The position numbers and the translations under genes were made by a program. From Nelumbo lutea (lineage: Eukaryota; Streptophyta; Magnoliopsida; Proteales; Nelumbonaceae): 64,000 nt of DNA. The notes under the pieces are model-generated. The model ran no database searches. It had not been told where the DNA came from and worked only from the letters and a program-made list of their open reading frames with translations. This document shows positions 1 through 9,681 of this stretch, piece after piece; the stretch's first letter is position 1, and each line of letters begins with the position of its first letter. The DNA is taken from contig JAKGHH010000004.1 of assembly GCA_022828595.1 (NCBI GenBank), positions 56,260,422-56,324,421 on the forward strand. The letters are read 5' to 3'.

Positions 1-2339
1 CTTCCTGATGTAGTTTTTCTTCTTTTATCAATAAAGTTTTCTTTTTTATTTTTTAATCAATAATTTTTTTTATTTATATTACCAAAAAAGTTAAGTTCGC
101 TGGGAACTACCTAAAGAAAGACTGATCTTTGGAGGGCAAAAGATGCCAAGAAAACACAACAAAGTTAAGCCTAGTACAACTTAAAGGAGTTATGCAAGAT
201 GTAAATCTCTCCAATATAATATAGTTTAAATCTACAAAGTCACTATAGAACAAATCATAAGAGTAACCCTCATAAGACCATAGAAAGAAACTGAACCCTA
301 CCCTAGAAAGCTCCCAAAATTTATTTCTACTCATATACATTAGAAGACAAAGAACAGGCTGATATTAGTATATTACTATTTCAACCATTAAAAGCATATT
401 TTAAAACTAGCAAACAGCCATTGATTTCCTTTATTATTAGAAACCTCCCAGCAAATTCTCAGCTAAATTTCTTCATATGGAGCATCACATAAGAAGTTCA
501 TTAAATCTGTCTTTAGATAAGGGATCAGGGTGGAACTGGAATTGGAGACAATTGAAAGAGTAATTCCAGTAGTCTCCCAAAATCCATTACAGCAGAGCAG
601 AATTGAGTAAAATATGGGGATTTAGCTTTTGAATCCATGTTTTTATATAAATATTCAATCCATCCAAGCAACCCAAAAACATCCATATACAGTAACAAAA
701 AGGCACTTCTTAGAGGAAAGTATAACAGATGAATCCCTGTTTGTAAGCTAGTACTCCAAGCAACCAAGCAAGGTGAAAAAAATGAAATAAATCATGGGCT
801 TCAATAGCATTTGAGCCCCTTTTTATGATAAAATCAACTTTATTATAATAAGAGATTACAATAAATTCCTCACAGCTTGACCTATTTGATAACGCATTTA
901 ATCATTTCTGCAGCTTAATGAATTCCTCACAGTAATGATGCATTAGGGCAAAGAACCACATATGATTTATGATTACAAATAATTATAAATGTTTTCAAAC
1001 TAATCCAAACCAAGGTTCATTCTCGCTTCTAAATCAAACCCATAGATCAGATTCTATCACAGTAAAATCAGAATGCCAATAATCTTGGAAAAATTGGAAA
1101 TTTATGGATATAAAAGAAAGTGTAATGAAATTTTAAAATTGTGAAAACCACATGATACTTGTCATCCTTAAATTTAAAGTTTTAGCTTGAATGCTAACAC
1201 CCAGAAGTACCATCTACTGATACTGCGAATTTACCATAGTTATTAGACAATTAATGCTGCCACTCTACCAAAACCACCAGCAACAGAACCAATTAGTCCC
1301 CTTATTTGTTTACTTTTTGATAGTTCAATTGGTCCCCTTTATGGATTTTTCATCTTATCTATTCTAATTCCTGAGAATGCTAAACACTGCAAAGATAGTG
1401 CAATAATTATTTTATAAAGATATAGTTTTAAGTCAGTAAATTAGTCAACTGATATTACTTTAGAAACATGGTCCTGGCATTCCATCCTAACCCTAAACTG
1501 AAAATAACAACTTCCTTAGTACCATGAACCTAGCACCTCATTTGATTGGGATTTACCAGACTAGCACATAGTGGAGCTTTCACTCAACACAGGTTAATCA
1601 GTATAATGACCAAGATAAATTTCAAGGCCAAGCTATTAATTCCTATGAAAATCATAAACCAGATGATCTAGGGATAAACTCTAGTCGTTTCTCATTGCAA
1701 TGTCTCGAGTACCCAGGTTCTGCCTCTATACTCTCCTTGTTGAGACCATTCTCTTGCTTATCTTGCTACTCTTTTCATTATTTTATTGATAGTGTGTCTC
1801 GCTGTCTCCATACTTCTAACATAAGGGAGAACAAAAGTAAGATAAGAAGAAAATATATATTGAACCAAAACAAGAAGAATGGAAGTCTGGAAACATGATA
1901 ACATGTGAGAAGTCGGATTCTAAGAAGGGACCCATGGAGTAAGTCCAGGCCTTAAACAAGAATAGGAGTAGCCAAAGGCGGATGGTGTATCTACAATAAA
2001 GAACAATCTTTAACTATAGACCAATTCTCAGTATTTTTTTTCTGATAAATAATTCTCAGTATTTCATTTGCAGGAAATATTTATACATCCATATTTTAAA
2101 AAGCAGACGTACAACTACAAATTAAATAGTTCTAGATGAAGCGCAACACAAGGTTGGAAACAAATTTCCTCAAAAGCATGGTATTATATTAAATTAAAAG
2201 TATGGAGACACACTAATCAATAAAATAATGAAACAGTAACCAATCTCTAAGTAAAGTTATATACCAGTATTTCTTTTGCAGGATATATCTACACATTTGG
2301 GCTATAGAAAATAAAGAAACTTCAACGGTATCAGTTTAC
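1..2339 (-). other. First intron of the MYB-type gene, running off the left edge
   Basis: The coding exon ends at 2340 and is followed on the minus strand by a consensus donor (AG|GTAAAC, donor at 2339-2338). I looked through the rest for the expected second MYB repeat, including the family's SHAQKYF-type motif, and did not find it. The next exon must therefore lie left of the window and the intron is at least 2.3 kb. The intron is AT-rich and contains an imperfect inverted repeat (1771-1819 and 2194-2234). I see no other gene or recognisable TE in it. Confidence 0.75.
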
Positions 2340-2722
2340 CTGTGTTCATCCTCTGTCCAAGCTATCCCCTTACGGCGTTCTTGATCAGATCTTTGTGTTT
2401 TCCCTCCATGACTGGAATCATTTTGGAAATTGCCAAAATTACCTCCTTTTTTAGCAGCCCCAGCCTCACTTGCATAGTCCATTGATCCCTCTGAAGAAAC
2501 ATAGCAAGGCAAAGGCACACGACCAGACTCAATCCCATTAATGTCTTCAACTAAGAGTTCATAATGATGTTTGATCTCTGAAAGAGTTTTCCCTGGTACA
2601 TCTGCTGCAATCTTCTCCCATCGATCTTCAGAATCCTCAGGATGGGTTGCCAGGGCATTCTCAAAAGCTTTCTCCTGCTCCCTACTCCACAAGGAGCTAT
2701 CACCTGTCTCATCTGTAGTCAT
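2340..2722 (-). CDS. SRM1-like: SRM1/MYBS/DIVARICATA-like MYB transcription factor, exon 1 (partial gene)
   Basis: This exon encodes about 127 residues, starting MTTDETGDSSLWSREQ. Residues about 10-60 form a SANT/MYB repeat (tryptophans in SSLWSREQEK and EDRWEKIAADVPGK) that ends in HHYELLVEDI. A variable linker follows, then SDQERRKGIAWTEDEHR, the first lines of the second MYB repeat. Plant R-R type (I-box-binding-like) factors such as Arabidopsis SRM1 and Antirrhinum DIVARICATA share this layout, and in SRM1 the residue after EDEH is also arginine, here split by a phase-2 intron. Proteins of this family are nuclear DNA-binding regulators. I chose the ATG at 2722 because the longer frame begins with TTG, not ATG. 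There is no disruption in the visible part. The family call is firm, but the exact orthologue cannot be decided without the second repeat. Confidence 0.93.
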
Positions 2723-2726
2723 TTGC

Positions 2727-2756
2727 CTAGTTCTCGTTTGCTTCAAAGAATTTCAT
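2727..2756 (-). promoter_or_regulatory. Nine-codon upstream ORF just before the MYB start codon
   Basis: On the minus strand an ATG at 2756-2754 opens a frame of nine sense codons that ends with TAG at 2729-2727, four bases before the main ATG at 2722. It is in a different frame from the MYB ORF. If the leader runs through this position unspliced, ribosomes would meet this uORF first, which usually lowers translation of the main ORF. That effect is inferred; only the uORF and its spacing are seen. Confidence 0.5.
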
Positions 2757-4200
2757 CACAGGGAAAGAACTAGGAAAGGGACCCTAAAGGAAGAACAAGA
2801 ACAAGAAATCTACCAAAACACTCCGAAATCTATGTCAAAACCAGTCTTCAAGATGATAAATACATATGTAGAGATCCGGAAGTCATTCCCATTTTTAGTT
2901 CCCCGTCCCTTCTCTTTTCTTTCAGAGAGATTTCCAGTTTAAATACCGAAGGGTATTTGAAATTCTCCAGAATAGGCCTCGAAATTTGGATCTGAATTAT
3001 TGCCGTGAGAAATACCGATATCCACCGATTAATTTATAGAGGTTAGATAGACAAGAATAATTTTAGATGGAACGCTTGCAAGAGAACATTTTCTCAAAGC
3101 GAGCAGATGTGTCAGACCAGAGAGGTAAGCAAAGAAAAATGAAACGAACCCAAAAGGAGCCAAATAGCCAGCAGAACAGACTACCTTCAGGAGTGTCAGA
3201 AACGCAGAAAACAGAAGTAAGAAGAGAAGAAGGATTATCAAAAGAAGAAGGAAGAAGAACTCGATAGAGATTTGCTGCACAATAGATACTGGGCTTCTGA
3301 GAGTGTTCCGACCTATTTGATCAAAAGGGCAACAAAATTCTGTTAGAGAAGGAGAAATATCTGATAAACCCACAAAAAACTGATGCAATAAATACAGAAG
3401 TGGGAAGAAAAAACAAAGCTAATATTGCTAATAAATCCAATCAGAAGAAAAGTAGGGTTTTGAATTGTTAAATGTGGAAAAGACCACAAGAAACCAGACA
3501 GAAAATAGCCAGGTTATGTAATGATTAAAACCTAAAATAGAACTCAACGCTTTTCAAGTGCCAACCTGTTTAACGAGAAGATCTCGGAAAAACACTGTGT
3601 CAACAGGCAGGCCCACTGAAAATTATCCTTCCATAAGAACCCATTTACATTTCATCCTATTTTTTTTACGGTGGATAATAGGAAACAAAGAAGATAAGAA
3701 TATAAAAGTTTATTAGCATAGAATGTGTTGCTGCACAGAGACGACGGTGAGAATTAAAAAGATTTTTCTTTAAAGAAAAGGGCAGCCCCAGCCCGTGCTC
3801 GAGGCGGTTTGTAAGTAGAATTACAGGAGTAACCAATAATACCAAATTTTCATGATACTTGGGTTTTTTTTTCATGATTGCGACACCCCACCTTACAGGA
3901 GCAATTAATAAAGGGGTTTTTATCTGTTTGGTTGCCGAGAAAGGATGGGATGGGATGAAAAATGTTCTGATGGAAAGATGAATGGATATCTCGTGAGGAG
4001 TTAATTCATGAAAATAGGTAAAAATGGTACATAAATGAATGAAAATCATGAAAGGAACCTAAAAATGAGTTTACCTCCAAGAAAGATTGTCGGAGATTGT
4101 ACCGGTGAAGAGATGGTTGGACGGCGGCTGAAAAGAAGATGGTTGCCTCCCTTTGATAAAATTTTCGCACTTCTTTCTTTTCGCGGTGGGGTCGCACTTA
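2757..4200 (-). promoter_or_regulatory. Probable 5' leader, leader intron and upstream region of the MYB gene
   Basis: Read on the minus strand, 4190-4076 is a purine/pyrimidine-mixed, less AT-rich stretch that ends in CTTGGAG|GTAAAC, a good splice donor (exon end 4075). This suggests a non-coding first exon and a leader intron ending somewhere above 2757. A pyrimidine-rich tract lies at 3180-3270 (minus strand). The short ORFs here are hydrophobic or low-complexity shadows. I could not fix the acceptor or a TATA box. Confidence 0.35.
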
Positions 4201-4521
4201 TTTGGTGAGATCCCACATCCTAAAAAATGAGAACCCAGTTCTCATCACATCCCAGCAGTTTGCTCAAAACAAACATGGAAAACCATCTCAATCGTGCAAA
4301 CCAAATGGACTCTTAGGAAATTCATCTCCATCATTTTCATTGATGAAGATCCTTTAAGTGAAAACCCACTTGAGTTTAACCATGATTATGAAAATCCATT
4401 TCCTAATTTCTTTCCTTTTTTTTTTTTTGATAAATCCAAGCGGTGCTACACAAGCCTAGGTAGCACGTCCCCAAAAATCACACTTACATATAGAAACTAG
4501 AGGGGGAGGGAGATCCTGGAT
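4201..4521. other. Intergenic, nothing recognised
   Basis: This is AT-rich sequence upstream of the MYB gene with a 12-base T run near 4418-4431. I see no coding or repeat signature before the Mutator-like TIR begins at 4522. Confidence 0.5.
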
Positions 4522-4710
4522 GTTAAAATACAAAAACCTCTCTTGAGTTTTCTAATAATCATAAAAACCTCTCTTGTAGTTTCACTTTAACAAAAACCTC
4601 CCCTATACTTTTTAAAAAATATGCAACCACCTCCCTTTTTTAAACAGAAAATCCAACTTAATGTATTTGTTTTTTAAAATACCCATTTTGCTCTTATATT
4701 TATTAAATTA
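4522..4710 (+). repeat. Left terminal inverted repeat of the Pack-MULE
   Basis: This arm is rich in AAAACCTC motifs spaced about 35-40 bp apart. It pairs with 5821-6011 over its whole length with scattered substitutions. The outermost bases are GTTAAAATAC. Confidence 0.85.
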
Positions 4711-4799
4711 TTGCCAACACCATCTACGCCTTTGTCTTCGTCTCGGTTCTTTGCAGCAACTGCAACTCCTTCGATTTTAGACAGGATCCTTCTTCGTGG

Positions 4800-5160
4800 A
4801 TGCATGGTGACGGCTTCAACCTTGCTTATTCGCTCTTTGTGCAAACATCACCCTCACTATTGTTGCCTTATCTATTTGTGAAACAACCTAGTTTCAGCTC
4901 CTCTGCCTCCTACTCAGTGGAAATAAATGGCATGAACAACATGGTGGTGGGTTCTCCTCTGCCCACATCATCTTTGTTAGCTACTACTTTGGCTTCTCCT
5001 TTCTATGATGGTGCTATCAATCTGATTGATGAGCTTTAGATCCAAGACCAGCTATCATTCCTCAACAATGCTTCCCCCACACATGGACTCAAAAACATGC
5101 CCCTCCTCGTCACCCCATGATCTCTATCTTATGGTATGTATTCTTCGTCCTCGTCCTTTC
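4800..5160 (+). other. Unrecognised internal segment of the Pack-MULE
   Basis: An 79-codon open frame (4800-5039) begins MHGDGFNLAYSLF and is rich in Ser, Leu and Pro. I do not recognise it, and no motif stands out. It may be a second captured exon or chance. No promoter or start context supports expression. Confidence 0.25.
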
Positions 5161-5223
5161 TTTTGCCCTCCATTAAAGATGTATGCTTATGACAAACTGC
5201 TTACGTGCACCTCCATTAAAGAG

Positions 5224-5436
5224 ATGGTGTCTGTCCTCGCGGCTACAGCGAAGAAGGTTGGCCCAGCTATACAACAACAAGCGCTTATGTTGATAGATGT
5301 TGCAACCATTAATATACGCCATCTTCTGGAGCTTGGTGTTAAGGCTCGTAGTTGCAATGGTTTGTCTTATGCTCTCAATTAAGTAGGTTTGAACTTCTTT
5401 AATTTCAGTATGCATGGTGTTCTAAAATTTGATGAA
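5224..5436 (+). pseudogene. Captured fragment of an IscA/A-type Fe-S carrier gene
   Basis: The frame from 5224 reads [20 protein letters not shown], then [17 protein letters not shown] and [15 protein letters not shown]. This matches the N-terminus and the LGVKARGCNGLSY signature of plant mitochondrial IscA-like (A-type Fe-S carrier) proteins, and it includes the first conserved Cys of the family. Relative to the family, about eight codons between HLLEL and GVKAR are missing, in frame. After LN comes TAA, a short stretch with intron-like ends (GTAGGT at 5383, TTTCAG ending 5408), then TATGCA (Tyr-Ala) and, after a frame change, AAATTTGATGAA (Lys-Phe-Asp-Glu). These last two segments are the expected next residues of the family. 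The two C-terminal cysteines are absent. The fragment lies inside the MULE and is not functional. Confidence 0.8.
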
Positions 5437-5820
5437 ACAATTGTCTTTTTGAGATTTATGAGGTCGATGGATTGCTTGAAATGTAGAAAAGATGCTTGAA
5501 GCACAGAAGGGTTTTGGATTTTTATTATTGCCAACCAGAAGCATAGAAGATCCTTGTTTACAAATCATTTGATCTCCAAAAATTCTACTTACTAATGGTG
5601 GATTCCTTATCATTGCCAATCCACTGAGACATTTTCAAGATGCATTGATCAGGAGTCTCTGAAATTGGTTTTGTTTAGGAAAAAGGCCATGGGCATACAA
5701 TGGACATGGCAAACTAAAGATAGTAGGGCAAACTTAAGAGATAGAGAAGGTTGGTGGCTCTGGTTCTCAGTTCTCGAAAGAAAATGAACAGTGCTTTGAG
5801 GGTATTTTAATAAATCTACG

Positions 5821-6011
5821 TATAAATAGATAGAAATAAGGGCAAAATAAGCATTTTAAAAGAACAAACACATTTGGTTGGCTTTTTTGTATAGGAAGGG
5901 AGATAGTTGAGTATTTTCTAAAAAGTATAATGGAGGTTTTTATTAAAGTGAAACTACAGGGGAGGTTTTCATGATTGTTAGAAAATTCAGGGAAAGTTTT
6001 TGTGTTTTACC
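5821..6011 (-). repeat. Right terminal inverted repeat of the Pack-MULE
   Basis: This is the reverse complement of 4522-4710. Its outer end reads GGTAAAACACAAAAAC on the minus strand. The base after it (6012) begins sequence that shortly becomes the LINE RNase H coding region. Confidence 0.85.
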
Positions 6012-6020
6012 TTAAAATTT

Positions 6021-7760
6021 AAGGAATCTGAAGGACTGAATTGATCCAGATGAGCAAGCCAATCAGCAACTTGATTCGCCTCATGAAAGACATGTCGGTA
6101 CTCTAAACCAAACTCAAACTTGGTCTTCAAAGCAATGCAGTCTTCAATGATGTTTTGTATGCTCCACGGTAGTTGAGTTTCTCCACGAAAACAAGAAATG
6201 ATGAGCTTGGAGTTCCCTTCTATAATTATGGGACAATCTTTGAAGTTTAAAGCCAGATTATGAACTTCCCATGCAGCCTAGGCCTCGGCCATATTAATTG
6301 TGGCTTTACCCAAATAATACGCTTTTTATATCTAAAACTTTTCCACCATAATTTCTAGCAATGGTCCTCACAGCACAATTGAAACCATTCATACAAGATG
6401 CATCAAAATTAATTTTGATTATGTTGCATTTTGGGGATTTCCAAATAAACGGTCGCTGCTGCTTTGAAAATTCTCTATCGGATTCATTTTGATGAACTTT
6501 TACATTCTCATAAAAAGCCATTCTTGCTTTCTCCAAAACCTGAGGAGGGGGAGTCTCCACAACCTTTTTGTTTCTACTCTTCCAGATGAACCATAATATA
6601 AAAGTTGTTTTTTCGAATTTATATTCTTGTCTATGGTTCAAAATTCTCTCCCACTAAACCTTCATATTTCCATCTTCATCTTTTGGACTGTCTAGGTTAG
6701 GGTAAACCATCATCCAAATCTGTTTAGAATAAGTGCGCTGGTAAAAAAAATGATTGATATCCTCTAACTCACCGCATCTATCACAAGTGTCCTCTAGGTT
6801 AAACCCCTTTTTCTTCAAAAACTCCCTAGAGGGAAGCCTACCCCTTAAAAGAAGAAGAAAATTTTTCAGTTTAGGGGGGAAGCATAGTTTCAAAACTTTA
6901 GAATTCCAATTAAATGAATCACTCGTGTATCTATTTTCCATAATTTTAGCTATTTAAGCCGACTTGATGGAAAAATTACCTCTTGGTTCCAATCTCCAAA
7001 TAAGTTCATCATCCTTATTCACTGAGGGAACAAAGATGGATCTAATTTCAGGAAGAAGTAGAAGCAATTTCTCTAACTTTTTCCTCTCTCCAAACTTTCC
7101 TTTGATGATCAATACATTCACTAACCAATAACTCCGAATTCTCAATGTTTTCACCATTATTTTCTTTTACAATGGATGAATTTCCCATCCATTTGTCATT
7201 CTAGAAATATATTGATTTACCATTCCCCAACTTCCACCCCATTCCCTTTTTCAAGACTTTCCTTGATTGGGGGATTCCTCTCCAAGCCAAAGAGACACCC
7301 TTTTTAATACCAACAGTCCAAAATTTGTTTGTTTTCAAATATTTGTGCTTTACCACCATGACCCATAAATTATCTTTATTTTTCAAAATCTTCCATCCTA
7401 ATTTTGCAATATTTGCTTCATTTACCCATTGAAGTTTTTTCAGCCCCAGACCACCCCATCTTTTTGGGAGGCAAACGTTATCCCATCTCATAATGTGTAA
7501 CGACCTTTTCCCATTGGACTTACTCCACAATTTTTTTTTTTTGGATTTTGTTTATATCTTCAATAACATTTGCTGGGACTTTGAAATTTCTCATTATGAA
7601 TTGGGGCCTCATGGAAATCACAGAGTCAATAAGAACAACCCTACTGGCAAGAGAGAGTGAATTGCTTTTCCAACCTGCTAACTTTGAATTAATTTTCTCC
7701 CTTAGTGACTCTTCCTTGGATAATCAGAGCACCCAAATAATGATGAAGATGGGATGGATG
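6021..7760 (-). pseudogene. 5'-truncated LINE (L1-like): RT C-terminus, zf-RVT, RNase H
   Basis: Read on the minus strand from 7760 down, the order is as follows. First comes an RT tail with YLGALIIQGRV, KLAGWKSNSLSLASRVV and VPANVIEDINKIQ. Next is the RT thumb/connection with WDNVCLPKRWGGLGLKKL (7201-7530). Then comes a zf-RVT cysteine cluster, DTCDRCGELEDINHFF (6654-6941). Last is the RNase H/RVT_3 domain, starting INFDASCMNG and continuing to about 6021. These are the standard 3' domains of plant L1-like LINEs. The frame is broken at several places (near 7720, 7540, 7170, 6645 and 6300). The 5' part (ORF1, endonuclease, RT core) is absent, the common result of incomplete target-primed reverse transcription. 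The 3' end lies against the Pack-MULE, so any poly-A tail is lost or hidden. Confidence 0.9.
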
Positions 7761-7883
7761 GTAATAAGAACAATAATAATTAGAAATTTGAGAACTATTT
7801 GTTTGCTTGCTGCATAGTGTTGTTTTCTTCTTTTTTTTTTCTATTTTGGTTAAATGAAAGGGTAAATCCCTTGAAGGTCTTAC

Positions 7884-8165
7884 GCTTTGGGAGTGCTTAT
7901 TTGAAAAATAAGTGATTAAAAATAAGTGTTTATTTTAATAAGCATTTATGAGCATTTGGTGAAAAAGCACTTATTTTAAATAGGGGTAGTATAGGTATTT
8001 TTAAAAGAATGTGGTGGAGAAATATAGGCCATAAAGGAAAATAAGCACTTATTGAATAAGTACTTAAAAATAAGCCCCAAAATTTGGGCTTTTGCTTATT
8101 CTCGTAATAAGCAATTACTTTGAGCACATTTCCCAAATGCAAATAAGTGCTTATTGGTGTGGTCC
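7884..8165. repeat. Palindrome-rich block built on AATAAGCACTTATT
   Basis: The block contains many variants of AATAAGCACTTATT and AAGTGCTTATTTG in both orientations. Its two ends are roughly inverted copies (AGTGCTTATTTG on the left, AATAAGTGCTTATTGG on the right). It looks like a hairpin-forming MITE. I could not define a target duplication. Confidence 0.4.
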
Positions 8166-8171
8166 CGGCCA

Positions 8172-8545
8172 TTAAAGGGACTTATAAATCCATCTCGTTA
8201 CTTTTAAGTGGATAGAGACATTAAATGTCTATTATGCCCATTTTAATTCCTCCTATCAAGTTGGTAGATTTTTCTTAATTCCAACTTTACCCATAAACTG
8301 TTAGTATGAGTAAAGGTATTTTAGTATTTCATTTTTTTACATCATAAACAAACCAATTTTTGGGTAAAGAGAGGTTTAAGGTTAAGGATTCCTTATGGTT
8401 TAAAGGTATTTTAGTCATTAAACATGTGATAATTTTATATAAGGGCAAAATTAGTATTATAATATGTTTAAATCCATGATATCAACAGAGGCTATTAGAT
8501 TTCTAATGGTAAAGTAATAGAAGGGGTGTATAAGTCCCTTTATCC
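8172..8545. mobile_element. Short TIR element (MITE)
   Basis: The left end TTAAAGGGACTTATAAATCC and the reverse-complemented right end ATAAAGGGACTTATACACC continue into further matching blocks (TTACTTT). This gives TIRs of about 35 bp on a 374-bp non-coding element. No target duplication is clear, so the superfamily is open. Confidence 0.5.
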
Positions 8546-8549
8546 CTAA

Positions 8550-8915
8550 GGGGGCATTCATTTTTTGGATTTGGAGAGGGGGGAAAGTTGGTTAATGGGA
8601 TTTTATTTCCCATTGAACAAGAATCACATGTTCTTTTTTCAGCTTTATGTGGGGACCAGGGAAAGTTTATTTTCCTAGGTATCAATTACCCAGGAAAGTG
8701 ATACCCATCTCCTTGGTGGGTAAATAACTTTCCCACATAGGGGGAAAGTTGCCAACACTTGAATGTGACAAAAATGCCCTTTTTAATAATGGATTTCTAT
8801 GGCTAAAATAGTTATTGCCTTATTTACCTGAGAAATAAAAGAACATGGGTAAATGCACTTACCTGGGTAATTGCATTTACCCAGGTAAGTAACTTACCGA
8901 AAAGCGAATGGGGCC
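8550..8915. mobile_element. PIF/Harbinger-type (Tourist-like) MITE, 366 bp
   Basis: The left end GGGGGCATTCATTTTTTGG and the reverse-complemented right end GGCCCCATTCGCTTTTCGG match in most positions. The element is flanked by TAA at 8547-8549 and TAA at 8916-8918, the 3-bp target duplication typical of PIF/Harbinger. The interior repeats TTACCCAGG-type motifs in both orientations and has no ORF. Confidence 0.7.
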
Positions 8916-9021
8916 TAAAGGTCAAGGGAGGATTAAGGGCAAGTCAAAGTTAAATGGGAGGTTTAAGACATTTTTAGAAAATATAGAGGAGGTTTAAGGG
9001 ATTTATTCCAAATAATAATTT

Positions 9022-9614
9022 GGTTAATTATTTATATACCCTGTATATTTGAGAAACTAGTTATATATACCCTAAACTTTTTAAAACAACTTATATATGT
9101 ACCTTGTTGACTTTTCCACGGTTAAGTCTAATAGATTAAATGTAAAAAGACAAGAATTTTCTAGGGTTAAGTTTTCAAAATATGTCATTCTTCTTCTTCT
9201 TCTTCTTCTTCTTCTTCTTTAGACACATTTTGGGTCTAACATTTTGTCATGTTTATAGTACAGGAAAGGTAGTTTTTTGGAAATTCCAATGAACCTACTC
9301 TTTTCTTTTTGTATTGAGTTCATCAGGTGAGGCTAAAAACATCAACTGGGAATTTTAGTTTTATTTCATCGTCCATCTCTTTAACCTAGAAAATTTCCAG
9401 GTTTTGGTTTTTACTTTTTAGTCATAGAATTTGTGGGGCAATATATTATAAAAGTATTTGGAGTCAAGTATTATGGCTCTAAGTAGTTCATTAACGATGG
9501 CCCTATATAAGTTATGCGGGGATGGCCAACAAGGTACTTATAAGTAGGTTTTAAAAGTTTAGGGTACATTTAAGTATTTTCCTAAATGTACAGGGTATAT
9601 ACAAGTAATTAACC
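9022..9614. mobile_element. Non-autonomous Mutator-like element with about 95-bp TIRs
   Basis: The left end (GGTTAATTATTTATATACCC) and the reverse-complemented right end (GGTTAATTACTTGTATATACC) stay alignable for about 95 bp, through CCCTAAACTTTT and GTACCTTGTTG. Flanks AATAATAATTT (9011-9021) and TATTATAATTT (9615-9625) agree in 9 of 11 positions, which suits a decayed Mutator-type duplication. The interior has a (CTT)n run (9190-9220) and no coding signal. A lone terminus of the same family is at 52161-52262. Confidence 0.65.
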
Positions 9615-9681
9615 TATTATAATTTCATACTGCTTAGGCTTAGTTTGGGAAGAGTACAAATACAAATATGTATAGTGTAAA

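Larger units (their letters stand above)
4522..6011. mobile_element. Non-autonomous Mutator-like element (Pack-MULE) carrying an IscA gene fragment
   Basis: The two ends are long inverted repeats of about 190 bp. The left end starts GTTAAAATACAAAAAC and the right end, read in reverse complement, starts GGTAAAACACAAAAAC. Both continue through matching blocks such as TTTTCTAAyAATCAT, GTAGTTTCACTTTAA and CTTATTT. The 1.1 kb between them does not repeat and includes a recognisable host-gene fragment (5224-5436). Long TIRs with captured host sequence and no transposase fit a Pack-MULE. No clear 9-11 bp target duplication is visible (GATCCTGGAT on the left, TTAAAATTTA on the right), so age or a rearranged flank must be assumed. 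The right end directly abuts a LINE. Confidence 0.8.
7859..9008. mobile_element. Possible TIR element remnant hosting a nest of MITEs
   Basis: The outer ends GGGTAAATCCCTTGAAGG (7860) and, in reverse complement, GGAATAAATCCCTTAAACC (9008) form a short inverted pair. Inside lie at least three smaller inverted-repeat elements (7884-8165, 8172-8545, 8550-8915) arranged end to end. The outer pair is short and could be coincidental. Confidence 0.35.

Noticed and set aside
3029..3388. 119-codon minus frame rich in Leu/Phe/Ile, like a membrane protein
   Set aside because: It is the reading of a pyrimidine-rich tract in the MYB leader region, with no start context and no conserved motif.
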